The notes below the pieces were generated by a model that saw nothing but the letters and a program-made list of their open reading frames with translations, was not told the DNA's origin and ran no database searches. Positions 18,751-28,003 of a DNA stretch of 64,000 nt are shown in pieces (positions within the stretch are counted from its first letter, which is position 1; every line of letters begins with the position of its first letter). Source of the DNA: Rhizobium herbae (lineage in GTDB: Bacteria; Pseudomonadota; Alphaproteobacteria; Rhizobiales; Rhizobiaceae); assembly GCF_017873135.1 (NCBI RefSeq), contig NZ_JAGGJV010000001.1, positions 62,001-126,000 of the forward strand. The letters run 5' to 3'. The translations under genes and the position numbers were made by a program.

Positions 18751-18983
18751 AAAGCGTCACATAAACTTATTCATTAGAGACGGTTTCCAGTGCCCCGTCC
18801 GAATGATCCGATTTTTGAAAACCACGGCGAACACCGCGCGGGGACGCTTCCTGCTGTCTTCCGCGTCAGGCCGTCTTCTTTACATCTCGCCATCAGGCAC
18901 TAGGTCGCTGGAATGGCTTTTGGAAAGGCACGCATCGTTTCTTCGCCCGGAAGGCCGATGCGTGCTGAAGGAAGGGACACACA

Positions 18984-20687
18984 ATGGCGGATGCTGTCGT
19001 CACGGAAACACTCAGGACCTTGCAGGCCGAAGTACCGGTCAGCGCCACGCTGCATGTCTGGCTGAAGGCGACCAAGCCGGAAGTGCCGGGGACGATGGCG
19101 TTCCTGCTCGGCGGCGACAAGATCGGCGAAGTCCAGGTCGGCAATGCCGAGGAATATGTCTTCCGGACCTTCGTTGCCACCACTGGCGGCGATCTTTCCT
19201 GCGTCTACGATACGGCGACCACCGCGGTTTCCGTCGCCTATTTTTTCAATGCCGCCGAGGTGGTGGAAAACGGTATCACCGTCATCCACACCAGCGCCGC
19301 CAATGCCCCGGCACCTGTCCCGCACGGCTACCATTTCCGCCCACCCTTCGGCTGGATGAACGATCCGAACGGCTTTGGTCGCTTTGGGGGGCGTCCGCAT
19401 CTGTTCTATCAGCATTATTCCCACGGGTTGCGGTGGAATACGATGCACTGGGGGCACGCGGTATCGCAAGACTACATCCATTGGCATCACATGCCGATCT
19501 TCCTGTTTCCCTCCGAAGACCTGACGGCGCGGCCGGACCGGCGGGGCGGGGCCTTTTCCGGTTCGGCCATTCCGATCGAAAACGAGGGCGGCATCCGTGT
19601 CTTTTTCACCGAACAGGTCATCGACCGTATCCCGGAGACCCAGGTCCAGCTGACCGCCACCTCACACAACATCATCACCGCCAGCCAGGCCGAAGTCATC
19701 TTGCCAAGCCGGCCTTCCGGCCTTGGCCTGACGCTCGATTTTCGCGATCCCTACGTCATCAAGGGACCGGATGGGCTGTGGAAGATGGTTCTCGGCAGCC
19801 TCAGCCAGCGAGGCGGCGTTATCCTCCTCTATGAGACTGACGATCCGGCGGCCGCTGGCGGCTGGCGCTTCGTCGGCACGCTGCTGCTTGAGGAGCGATT
19901 TGGCACTGCCGTCATCGAATGCCCCTGCCTGCTGCCGCTGGATGGACCTGCCGAGGCCCCCGAGACCCGCTGGGGGTTGATCTATGGCCTGATGAACAGC
20001 ACCCATGCAGATACCGGCCGCAAGAACCTGACCCTGATTGCGGTCGGACATTTCGATGGCGTCCGGTTTCTGACGGACTTCGAGCAGGAACTCGACTTCG
20101 GCACCGACAACTATGCTTTTCAAGCCTTTGTCGATGGCGAGACACCCGTCGGCATCGGCTGGCTCGCAAATTGGGCCGATGTCTCCCACACCATCGATTT
20201 TCCAACGGCGATGACGCTGCCACGGGTGTTGCTGCTCCAGAAAGACGCCGTCCTGACGCCGCCGGTTCCGGCCGTCGACAGTCTGCGGAGCGCGGTCATG
20301 GACGACGCACGGCTTGTCGCCGGCGAAACGGTGGGGTTGGAAACGGGCGCGGTCGAGATCGTGCTGGAACTGTCTTCGCCCGGAGCGCCGTTCACGCTGC
20401 ATTTCGATCATCCGGATGTGGCTCTGGCGCTTTGCCTCGATGCCGAGGGACTGTCGATTCTCTACACCCTGGCGGATGCCGAAACCGTTCCGCGCTATGT
20501 TGCACGCGGCGCGCACCCGTCGAGCCTGCGGATTTTTCTCGATGCCGGCTCGATCGAGGTCTTCGCCGATCATGGCCGCTGGGCTGGAACCAAGCGTATC
20601 GAGGGGTTCGAACCGGTCCGCTCCGTCCGCCTTGAGGCGATGGAGGGTTACGTTACGTCAGGCCGCATCTTTTCCCTCCAACTGTAG
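18984..20687 (+). CDS. GH32 beta-fructosidase (levanase/inulinase/sucrose hydrolase type)
   Basis: Glycoside hydrolase family 32, 567 residues. All three catalytic motifs are present: WMNDPNG (nucleophile Asp127), RDPYV (Asp255) and ECPCL (acid/base Glu312), in the five-bladed propeller, followed by the C-terminal beta-sandwich with SLRIFLDAGSIEVFADHG. The first 115 or so residues form a beta-rich extra domain not usual in bacterial GH32. No signal peptide is visible, so the enzyme is probably cytosolic and would cut imported fructosides such as sucrose or short fructans. It stands alone; no sugar transporter or regulator is next to it. Confidence 0.92.
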   Translation: MADAVVTETLRTLQAEVPVSATLHVWLKATKPEVPGTMAFLLGGDKIGEVQVGNAEEYVFRTFVATTGGDLSCVYDTATTAVSVAYFFNAAEVVENGITVIHTSAANAPAPVPHGYHFRPPFGWMNDPNGFGRFGGRPHLFYQHYSHGLRWNTMHWGHAVSQDYIHWHHMPIFLFPSEDLTARPDRRGGAFSGSAIPIENEGGIRVFFTEQVIDRIPETQVQLTATSHNIITASQAEVILPSRPSGLGLTLDFRDPYVIKGPDGLWKMVLGSLSQRGGVILLYETDDPAAAGGWRFVGTLLLEERFGTAVIECPCLLPLDGPAEAPETRWGLIYGLMNSTHADTGRKNLTLIAVGHFDGVRFLTDFEQELDFGTDNYAFQAFVDGETPVGIGWLANWADVSHTIDFPTAMTLPRVLLLQKDAVLTPPVPAVDSLRSAVMDDARLVAGETVGLETGAVEIVLELSSPGAPFTLHFDHPDVALALCLDAEGLSILYTLADAETVPRYVARGAHPSSLRIFLDAGSIEVFADHGRWAGTKRIEGFEPVRSVRLEAMEGYVTSGRIFSLQL

Positions 20688-20802
20688 GTTTCCGCCGCCG
20701 GAAGCGTGCCAAAATCAGGAGATCTGTCGTTCGATTTTATCGAAAAACCTCTCTTTAACGTTTACCGGTTAGTAATCTCTCTGAAAGTGAGAGATCCGAG
20801 CG

Positions 20803-21375
20803 ATGCGTATTGCGTTTATCGTCGCCCTACTGCTTCTGGCCGGCTGTGCGACCGCCCCGAGAGACATACGGAATGCCTGCGCGATTTTCGAGCAGCGTGA
20901 CGGCTGGTTTAACAATTGGCAGCGCGCCGCCGAACATGCGGAGCGCGAATATGGTGTTCCCGTACCGATCCTGATGGCGACGATCTACACCGAGTCCGGC
21001 TTCCGTCCGAATGCCCGGCCTCCGCGTACCAAGCTGTTCGGTTTCATCCCCTGGAAGCGCCAGTCGACGGCCTATGGCTTCTCGCAGGCGCTGAACGGCA
21101 CGTGGTCCGAATACAAGCGCTCGACCGGCCACATGCTGGCACGCCGGACGAAATTCTCCGATGCGATCCATTTCGTCGCCTGGTACCACAGTCAAAACAG
21201 CAAGAAGACCGGCATTGCCCGCAACGACGCCTATAGTCTCTATCTGGCCTATTATCTTGGTGATGCCGGATATCGCAGGGGCGGCTGGCGCGGCAATGCG
21301 CAATTGCAGAATGCGGCCCGCCGTTCCGCAAACATTGCCAGTGCCTATGCCAGGCAGCTTCGCTCCTGCGACTGA
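20803..21375 (+). CDS. Lipoprotein with SLT/lysozyme-like domain
   Basis: A 190-residue lipoprotein: signal peptide with lipobox LLLAGC (Cys15), then a lysozyme-fold domain typical of small SLT-type transglycosylases (COG4764-like). The putative catalytic Glu is in ATIYTESGF (about 65); STAYGFSQALNGTW follows, as in SLT family motif 2 (A-x-G-x-x-Q), and LAYYLGDAGYRRG further on. Would cleave or bind peptidoglycan from the outer-membrane side. It lies 115 bases downstream of the GH32 gene and converges with the LysR gene. Activity is inferred. Confidence 0.8.
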   Translation: MRIAFIVALLLLAGCATAPRDIRNACAIFEQRDGWFNNWQRAAEHAEREYGVPVPILMATIYTESGFRPNARPPRTKLFGFIPWKRQSTAYGFSQALNGTWSEYKRSTGHMLARRTKFSDAIHFVAWYHSQNSKKTGIARNDAYSLYLAYYLGDAGYRRGGWRGNAQLQNAARRSANIASAYARQLRSCD

Positions 21376-21382
21376 TACTGTT

Positions 21383-22294
21383 TCACTTTGGAAATGCCGG
21401 ATCCCAATAAGGCGGGCTGCCGAATGCGGTCCGCAGATGATCGGCCAGCGCCCGTAACTTGACAGAGGGGCGTCGTCCGTCCGGGTGGGCGATGTGGATA
21501 TATTCGAGCTCCGGCTGCACGCCGATATCGAGCGTCTCGAGTTCGCCTGCCGCGACCGCCTCGCCGACGATGAACATGGGAATAAGCGCAATGCCGAGAC
21601 CGGCAATGGCGGCGTCGCGCAGCATGTCGCCATTGTTGAGGCCGAGACCCATCTGCCCGCGAACAACGACGGTGCCGCCGAGGCTCGGGAAGCGCCAGTC
21701 GGCAACGCCCCGATTGGTGTAGAAGATACCGCGATGCTGTTCGAGTTCCTCGATCGATCCCGGTTTGCCGTTTTCCCTGAGATAGGCGGGCGAGGCGACA
21801 AGGACACGCCTGCTCGGCGCCAGCCGCCAGGCCATCAGCCGCGAATCGGCGATCGGTCCGTTGCGCACCACGGCATCGTAGCCATCCGCCGCCGCATCGA
21901 CACGGCGGTCGTCGAGGTCGAGCGTCAGCCGCAGGTTGGGGTGCTCCGCCAGGAACGGATAGAGCGCAGGACCGAGATGCATGCGCCCGAAGGTGACCGG
22001 TGCCGAGACGCGCAGCGGCCCGGAAATCGTTCCGCGCCGTTCGGCCATGTCGGCCGTTGCCTCGTCGATCTCCTGTAGAATGCGATTGGCGCGCTCCAGA
22101 AAAGCGGTTCCGTCCTCCGTCAGGGTCAGCTTGCGCGTCGTTCGGTGCAGCAGACCGGCACCGAGGCTGCGCTCCAGCTCGGCAAGCCGTTCACTGACCA
22201 CCGACTTCGACAATCGAAGGCGCCGCGCCGCCTCGCTGATCGAGCCGCTTTCGGCAATCGCGACAAAACTGGCAATGCCGTCGAGCTTCATCAT
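21383..22294 (-). CDS. LysR-family transcriptional regulator
   Basis: A 303-residue LTTR. The N-terminal winged helix is canonical (FVAIAESGSISEAARRLRLSKSVVSERLAELE), followed by the linker helix and the two-lobed effector domain. VRNGPIADSRLMAWRL and the proline-poor C-terminus place it in the CrgA/AaeR-like subgroup that often controls a divergent oxidoreductase. Two consecutive ATGs (22294 and 22291) are possible starts. Divergent from the SDR gene at 22436, with a 9-bp inverted repeat in between, so it probably regulates the two SDR genes. Effector unknown. Confidence 0.92.
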   Translation of the reverse strand: MMKLDGIASFVAIAESGSISEAARRLRLSKSVVSERLAELERSLGAGLLHRTTRKLTLTEDGTAFLERANRILQEIDEATADMAERRGTISGPLRVSAPVTFGRMHLGPALYPFLAEHPNLRLTLDLDDRRVDAAADGYDAVVRNGPIADSRLMAWRLAPSRRVLVASPAYLRENGKPGSIEELEQHRGIFYTNRGVADWRFPSLGGTVVVRGQMGLGLNNGDMLRDAAIAGLGIALIPMFIVGEAVAAGELETLDIGVQPELEYIHIAHPDGRRPSVKLRALADHLRTAFGSPPYWDPAFPK

Positions 22295-22347
22295 CGTTCG
22301 GTTTTCCCGGATACGAATTCCATGATTTTCAGACTAATCCGAACGAT
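22293..22347. promoter_or_regulatory. Inverted repeat between lysR and SDR genes
   Basis: ATCGTTCGG (22293-22301) and CCGAACGAT (22339-22347) are perfect reverse complements 37 bases apart. The first copy touches the LysR start codon, which would suit autorepression. A typical LTTR box (T-N11-A) is shorter, so two half-sites bound by a tetramer is a possible reading. Confidence 0.45.
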
Positions 22348-22435
22348 AAAAGAAAGCCATATTCCGTCCAAGCAAACGGCATGAAGAGACGGCCAACACG
22401 GCGCCTCGACCGCTCTGCCACAAGAGGAAAAGATC

Positions 22436-23200
22436 ATGGAACGCCTGTCCAACAAAGTTGCCATCGTCACCGGTGCCAGCGCCGGCATCGGCCGCGCCAC
22501 CGCAAAGCTGTTCGCAGCCGAAGGCGCAAAGCTCGTCGTCGGTGCCCGTCGCGAGGGCGAGCTCGATGAACTCGTCGCCGAAATCAAGGCTGACGGCGGC
22601 GATGCCGTAGCACTTGCCGGTGACGTCCGCTCGGAAGATTATGCCCAGGCGCTTGTCGCGCTGGCCGTCGAAACATACGGCCGCCTCGATATCGCCTTCA
22701 ACAATGCCGGAACGCTCGGCGAAGCCGGTCCGTCGACCGGTGTTTCCGAAAAGGGCTGGAACGATGCTATCGCCATCAACCTCACCGGTTCGTTTCTCGG
22801 CGCCAAGCATCAGATCGCCGAGATGGTCAAGCATGGCGGCGGCTCGGTGATCTTCACCTCGACCTTCGTCGGCTACAGCTTCGCATTCCCCGGCGTCGCC
22901 GCCTATGCCGCTTCGAAGGCCGGCCTGATCGGCCTGACGCAGGCGCTTGCCGCCGAATTCGGCCCGCAGGGGGTGCGTGTCAACGCGATCCTGCCCGGCG
23001 CCGTGGACACCGCGATGTACCGCGATATGAACAACACGCCCGAATCGCAGTCGTTCATCACAAACCTGCATGCCCTGAAGCGCGTTGCGACACCGGAAGA
23101 GTTGGCCCGCTCCGTCCTGTATCTCGCCTCCGATGATTCCGCCTTCGTCACCGGTACCGCGTCGCTCGTCGATGGCGGTGCTTCGATCACCCGAACCTGA
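22436..23200 (+). CDS. SDR-family oxidoreductase
   Basis: Classical short-chain dehydrogenase, 254 residues. Cofactor motif TGASAGIG near residue 12, NNAG near 90, catalytic Ser in FTSTF, YAASK (Tyr about 159, Lys about 163), and a PG motif (NAILPGAVDT). GARREGE after beta2 has an Arg where NADP enzymes do, suggesting NADPH. AGAGGAAAAG precedes the ATG. Forms a probable two-gene unit with the next SDR, divergent from the LysR gene. Substrate unknown. Confidence 0.9.
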   Translation: MERLSNKVAIVTGASAGIGRATAKLFAAEGAKLVVGARREGELDELVAEIKADGGDAVALAGDVRSEDYAQALVALAVETYGRLDIAFNNAGTLGEAGPSTGVSEKGWNDAIAINLTGSFLGAKHQIAEMVKHGGGSVIFTSTFVGYSFAFPGVAAYAASKAGLIGLTQALAAEFGPQGVRVNAILPGAVDTAMYRDMNNTPESQSFITNLHALKRVATPEELARSVLYLASDDSAFVTGTASLVDGGASITRT

Positions 23201-23253
23201 GCCCAGAGTTGAGCCCCCGATCGGGGACCCGGGACACAACAAGGAGTTTGATC

Positions 23254-23994
23254 ATGTCACGCCTGCACAATAAAACCGCTCTCATCACCGGGGGCACCAG
23301 CGGCATCGGCCTTGAAACGGCCCGCCAGTTCATCGCCGAGGGCGCCCGCGTCGCGGTTACCGGCACCAATCCGGCCACCATCGAAGCGGCCCGCGCCGAA
23401 CTCGGCGACAAGGCACTCGTCATCCAGGCCGATGCCGGCAATGTCGCTGGACAGAAAGTGGTTGCCGAGGCGGTGAAGGCCGCCTTCGGTCACCTCGACA
23501 TCCTGTTCGTCAATGCCGGTGCGGCCGATTTTCGCCCGATCGACCAGTTCGACGAAGAGGCCTTTGACCGCTCCGTTGCGATCAACGTTAAAGGCCCGTT
23601 CTTCCTCATCCAGGCGTTGCTGCCGATCTTCGCCAATCCGGCCTCGATCGTGCTCAACACCTCGATCAACGCCCATATCGGCATGCCGAACACCAGCGTT
23701 TACGCGCTGACGAAGGCCGCTTTGCTGTCCTTTGCCAAGACAGTATCGGGTGAACTGATCGGCCGCGGCATCCGCGTCAATGCCGTCAGCCCCGGTCCGG
23801 TCGCAACACCGCTCTACGGCAAGCTCGGCATGTCGGCCGCCGACACCGACGCCATGGCTGCGGCCAAGATTCCGGCCGGCCGCTTTGGCAATCCGAGCGA
23901 AATCGCCAAGGCCGTGGTTTTTCTCGCTTCCGATGAATCGACCTATACAGTCGGCAGCGAGCTGGTCATCGACGGCGGCATGAGCAATCTTTGA
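23254..23994 (+). CDS. SDR-family oxidoreductase
   Basis: Second classical SDR, 246 residues, a paralogue of its neighbour. It has TGGTSGIG, NAGA, catalytic Ser in NTSINAH, and YALTK (Tyr about 150, Lys about 154). VTGTNPATIEAAR after beta2 also suggests NADP. AAGGAG about 8 bases before the ATG at 23254 sets the start. It follows the first SDR by 53 bases and ends at a terminator, so the two are probably cotranscribed under the LysR regulator. Confidence 0.9.
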   Translation: MSRLHNKTALITGGTSGIGLETARQFIAEGARVAVTGTNPATIEAARAELGDKALVIQADAGNVAGQKVVAEAVKAAFGHLDILFVNAGAADFRPIDQFDEEAFDRSVAINVKGPFFLIQALLPIFANPASIVLNTSINAHIGMPNTSVYALTKAALLSFAKTVSGELIGRGIRVNAVSPGPVATPLYGKLGMSAADTDAMAAAKIPAGRFGNPSEIAKAVVFLASDESTYTVGSELVIDGGMSNL

Positions 23995-24006
23995 ACGATC
24001 GACCTG

Positions 24007-24035
24007 CAAGGCCCAGCGTTTCACGCCGGGCCTTG
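24007..24035 (+). terminator. Terminator after the SDR pair
   Basis: CAAGGCCC (24007-24014) pairs with GGGCCTTG (24028-24035), with an inner GCG/CGC step, followed by TCTCGTCTTT. The weak T-run makes it less certain than others here. Confidence 0.7.
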
Positions 24036-24151
24036 TCTCGTCTTTGGCTTGTCTCGTTCTGCGCCCAGCAAATCACGTCGTTCAACATTTCCTTGAAATC
24101 GGCCGTCAAAACGGGCAAAGCACCTGCCAACGACCTGTTTCAGGGAAATTC

Positions 24152-25045
24152 ATGAGCGCCGCGTCCCGCACACCCCGTCTGCTCGACCATCTGGTTCTTC
24201 CGGTTGTCGATCTGGCAACTGCCAGAAATCGCTACGAGCAACTCGGTTTTACCGTGGCTGCGGATGCGCTGCATCCTTTCGGGACGGAAAATGCCTGCGT
24301 CTTCTTTTCCGACAAGACCTATCTCGAGCCGTTGGGTGTTGCCCAGCGTGAAGCGTGCGAAGCCGCAGCCATTGCGGGGAACGTCTTTGTTGCACGCGAC
24401 CAGGCCTATCGCTTTCGCCGCGGGCAGGACGGCTTTTCGGCGATCGTGCTTGGCACGCAAGATGCGGTCGCCGACCACGAGCGTTTTCGCGAAAAGGGCG
24501 TTTCGGCCGGCGAGATGCTGGAATTCTCCCGGCCGATGAAACTGCCGGATGGATCAGAGGCCGTCGGCAGTTTCCGGCTTTCCTTCGCGGCCGATTTGCG
24601 CGCACCGGATTTCTTCTTTTTCAGCTGCCAGCGCGTTCAGCCGCTTCCATCCGATCGATCAATGCTCGAAGCGCATGCCAATGGCGTCACCGGGATGACC
24701 GAAGTGGTGTTGTCGGAACCAAATCCCACCGATTTCCAATATATCCTTCAGGAAGCCGTCGATGAGCGCGAAGTGTCGGCGCATTCCTTCGGCATGGACA
24801 TCGAGACGGACAACGGCATCAAGATCTCCGTTCTCAACCCGGCGGGCATGTCCGGCTTCTTCAATCGCAAAACGCCGGGCCATTCGCGCGGACTGCGCGG
24901 CCGCGCCGTCGTCTTCCAGGTCGCCGATCTCAAGGCGACCGAACATCTTTTCGCCGCCAACGCGGTGTCCTTCACCAGAAAAGACAATCGCCTGATCGTT
25001 TCGGAAGCGCCGGGACAGGGTGTCATTTTCGCATTCGGAGAATAA
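24152..25045 (+). CDS. VOC (glyoxalase-fold) family protein
   Basis: A 297-residue protein of the vicinal-oxygen-chelate superfamily. The start [26 protein letters not shown] is the classic first beta-alpha-beta of a VOC unit with a possible metal His; a second, weaker unit follows ([13 protein letters not shown]). Length and layout are like the glyoxalase-like-domain proteins (DUF/Glyoxalase_3 type). I chose the ATG at 24152, with AGGGA just upstream; the open frame extends to 24044. It ends 2 bases before kdsA starts, so it is cotranscribed with kdsA. Function unknown. Confidence 0.8.
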   Translation: MSAASRTPRLLDHLVLPVVDLATARNRYEQLGFTVAADALHPFGTENACVFFSDKTYLEPLGVAQREACEAAAIAGNVFVARDQAYRFRRGQDGFSAIVLGTQDAVADHERFREKGVSAGEMLEFSRPMKLPDGSEAVGSFRLSFAADLRAPDFFFFSCQRVQPLPSDRSMLEAHANGVTGMTEVVLSEPNPTDFQYILQEAVDEREVSAHSFGMDIETDNGIKISVLNPAGMSGFFNRKTPGHSRGLRGRAVVFQVADLKATEHLFAANAVSFTRKDNRLIVSEAPGQGVIFAFGE

Positions 25046-25047
25046 TC

Positions 25048-25887
25048 ATGCAGACTAATGCAAACGTGGTCGCCGGCAGCGGTGCAGCCCAGGTCGTCTT
25101 TTCCAACACGCAGAAACTGTCGCTGATCGCCGGCCCCTGCCAGATGGAAAGCCGCGATCATGCCTTCATGATCGCCGGCACGATGGTCGAACTCTGCAAG
25201 TCGCTCGGCCTTGGCTATGTCTACAAGTCCTCTTTCGACAAGGCCAACCGCACGTCGATCTCCGGCAAGCGCGGCATCGGTCTTGAAAAGGCGATGGAAA
25301 TCTTTGCCGATCTCAAGAAGGAATACGGCTTTCCCGTCATTACCGATATCCATACGGAAGAGCAGTGCGGCCTCGTTGCGCCGACGGTCGACATTCTGCA
25401 GATCCCGGCCTTCCTCTGCCGCCAGACGGACCTTCTGGTTGCCGCCGCAAAGACGGGCCGCGTGATCAATGTCAAGAAGGGCCAGTTCCTTGCCCCCTGG
25501 GATATGAAAAACGTTCTGGCCAAGTTCACTGAAAGCGGCAATCCGAACGTGCTGCTCTGCGAGCGTGGTGCTTCCTTCGGCTACAACACGCTGGTTTCCG
25601 ACATGCGCTCGCTGCCGATCATGGCCGGTCTCGGTGCACCTGTGATCTTTGATGCGACCCATTCCGTGCAGCAGCCGGGCGGTCAGGGCGCTTCGTCCGG
25701 CGGTCAGCGCGAATTCGTCGAGACGCTGGCACGCGCAGCCGTTGCCGTCGGCGTTGCCGGCGTGTTCATCGAAACGCATGAGGATCCCGACAATTCGCCT
25801 TCGGACGGGCCGAACATGGTACACCTGAAGGACATGCCGCGCCTGCTGGAGACCCTGCTTGCCTTCGACGCGGTCGCCAAGCGCTGA
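25048..25887 (+). CDS. kdsA: 3-deoxy-8-phosphooctulonate (KDO-8-P) synthase
   Basis: Condenses phosphoenolpyruvate with arabinose 5-phosphate to KDO-8-phosphate for lipopolysaccharide. The 279-residue protein shows the PEP site [55 protein letters not shown] and [14 protein letters not shown] Cys in the AGPC motif is present, the metal ligand used by metal-dependent KdsA types, but several other ligands must agree, so the class is left open. Tightly behind the VOC gene; eno follows after 135 bases. Confidence 0.96.
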   Translation: MQTNANVVAGSGAAQVVFSNTQKLSLIAGPCQMESRDHAFMIAGTMVELCKSLGLGYVYKSSFDKANRTSISGKRGIGLEKAMEIFADLKKEYGFPVITDIHTEEQCGLVAPTVDILQIPAFLCRQTDLLVAAAKTGRVINVKKGQFLAPWDMKNVLAKFTESGNPNVLLCERGASFGYNTLVSDMRSLPIMAGLGAPVIFDATHSVQQPGGQGASSGGQREFVETLARAAVAVGVAGVFIETHEDPDNSPSDGPNMVHLKDMPRLLETLLAFDAVAKR

Positions 25888-25919
25888 ATGCGGGCTTGTG
25901 TGAATTTTTCTTGAAGGCC

Positions 25920-25949
25920 CGGGTGCGGGCAGCAATTGCTCCGCACCCG
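25920..25949. terminator. Hairpin between kdsA and eno
   Basis: CGGGTGCGG (25920-25928) pairs with CCGCACCCG (25941-25949); the loop contains the palindrome AGCAATTGCT. The T-run behind it is poor. A leaky terminator or mRNA-end stabiliser is likely. Confidence 0.55.
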
Positions 25950-26007
25950 CCATTGTAATTTCCGGTCCATGAATTATGACAGGACCATCCTCCACCACCA
26001 TGTTTGA

Positions 26008-27297
<1,290 letters not shown>

Positions 27298-27315
27298 GAT
27301 CGCCACCCACCTGTC

Positions 27316-27402
27316 GTCATGGTCGGGCTTGTCTCGACCATCTGCTGGCCTACCATCAATGCGGAGGCGGTGGAAGATGCTCGGGACAAGCCCGAGCATG
27401 AC
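27316..27402. repeat. RIME-like palindromic intergenic repeat
   Basis: Two arms of 28 bases (27316-27343 and 27375-27402) are inverted copies of each other with three mismatches, and each arm is also palindromic (GATGCTCGGGACAAGCCCGAGCAT type). The same element occurs at 49393-49480. This is the design of rhizobial RIME elements. It lies in the 3' region of eno. Confidence 0.8.
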
Positions 27403-27438
27403 GGCGGAGAGAAATTTTCGAGCCTTATCAGCACTCTG

Positions 27439-27467
27439 CCCGCGTCCTTATCGGCCGCGGGTTTTTT
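27439..27467 (+). terminator. Intrinsic terminator after eno
   Basis: CCCGCG (27439-27444) pairs with CGCGGG (27456-27461), followed by six T. Confidence 0.8.
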
Positions 27468-27546
27468 GTTGCCGGCGTTTATGGTCAACGGTCGGTTAAT
27501 CAATGGCTGGTAGCGTGTCTTGGTATTGCGTATCAGGGCATGATCT

Positions 27547-27855
27547 ATGTGGACCAAACACCATAAGAAACGGCAGCTCGGGCGGTTTGTCATGCCGCTC
27601 ATCACCGTCGCTTTCCTTTCCTATTTCGGCTATCATTCCATCCACGGCGATTATGGGCTGAAGGCAACCGAAAAATTCGATCGCCAGCGTATCGAGCGCC
27701 AGGCGCGTCTGAACGAGTTGACGCAGCGGCGTCAAACGCTTGAAAAAGAAGTGGCATTGTTGAGTGACGGTTCGCTCGAACGCGACATGCTTGACGAGAA
27801 AGCCCGGTTCGGGCTGAATATGTCGCGCAGCGACGAAATCGTTATCTTTCACTAA
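27547..27855 (+). CDS. Septum formation initiator (FtsB/DivIC) family protein
   Basis: A 102-residue bitopic membrane protein: a basic N-terminus (KKRQLGRF), one membrane helix (about residues 16-33), then a coiled coil (LNELTQRRQTLEKEVALL) and a C-terminal DEKARFGLNMSRSDEIVI, the pattern of FtsB/DivIC in alphaproteobacteria. These proteins bridge FtsL and FtsQ in the divisome. It lies between eno and pdhA, the usual place for the gene in rhizobia and, with eno, in E. coli. Sequence too short to separate FtsB from other DivIC proteins. Confidence 0.85.
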   Translation: MWTKHHKKRQLGRFVMPLITVAFLSYFGYHSIHGDYGLKATEKFDRQRIERQARLNELTQRRQTLEKEVALLSDGSLERDMLDEKARFGLNMSRSDEIVIFH

Positions 27856-27896
27856 ATTGTCACATTAACCGGAAACAGGTTAATCTTGAATATTCT

Positions 27897-27922
27897 ATTC
27901 TTATCAATGGCTTGATAGGAAT
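27897..27922. repeat. AT-rich inverted repeat upstream of pdhA
   Basis: ATTCTTATCAA (27897-27907) pairs with TTGATAGGAAT (27912-27922) with one G-T step, loop TGGC. Could be an operator for the pdh operon or the end of the ftsB message; no T-run follows. Confidence 0.4.
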
Positions 27923-27962
27923 ATAAGCCATGCAAATATGGCATTGCTGTGATGGCATTCTT

Positions 27963-27996
27963 TCCCTATGGTACCTGCAAAAGCCAACCATAGGGA
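27963..27996 (+). promoter_or_regulatory. Hairpin covering the pdhA ribosome-binding site
   Basis: TCCCTATGGT (27963-27972) pairs perfectly with ACCATAGGGA (27987-27996), and two outer T-G pairs extend it to 27998. The 3' arm holds the Shine-Dalgarno sequence AGGGAGG (27992-27998) for the pdhA ATG at 28004. Such a stem could lower translation unless opened by a protein, sRNA (Hfq-dependent) or temperature. Confidence 0.5.
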
Positions 27997-28003
27997 GGAT
28001 TGA

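Larger units (their letters stand above)
17929..18983. other. 1-kb region without a credible gene
   Basis: The first 200 bases are AT-richer and presumably hold the promoter of the receptor gene (minus strand). From about 18240 to 18760 the sequence is GC-rich and full of complementary arms (separate entries). Open frames here (for example 18130-18423 plus, 18418-18738 minus) have Pro/Arg-rich products with no family signal. From 18760 to 18983 is the leader of the fructosidase gene: AT-richer around 18765-18780 (possible promoter), with GAAGGAAGGGA before the ATG at 18984. Confidence 0.6.

Noticed and set aside
18662..19834. 390-codon plus frame running into the GH32 gene
   Set aside because: Out of frame with the GH32 motifs and rich in Arg/His/Pro; the frame at 18984 carries the catalytic residues.
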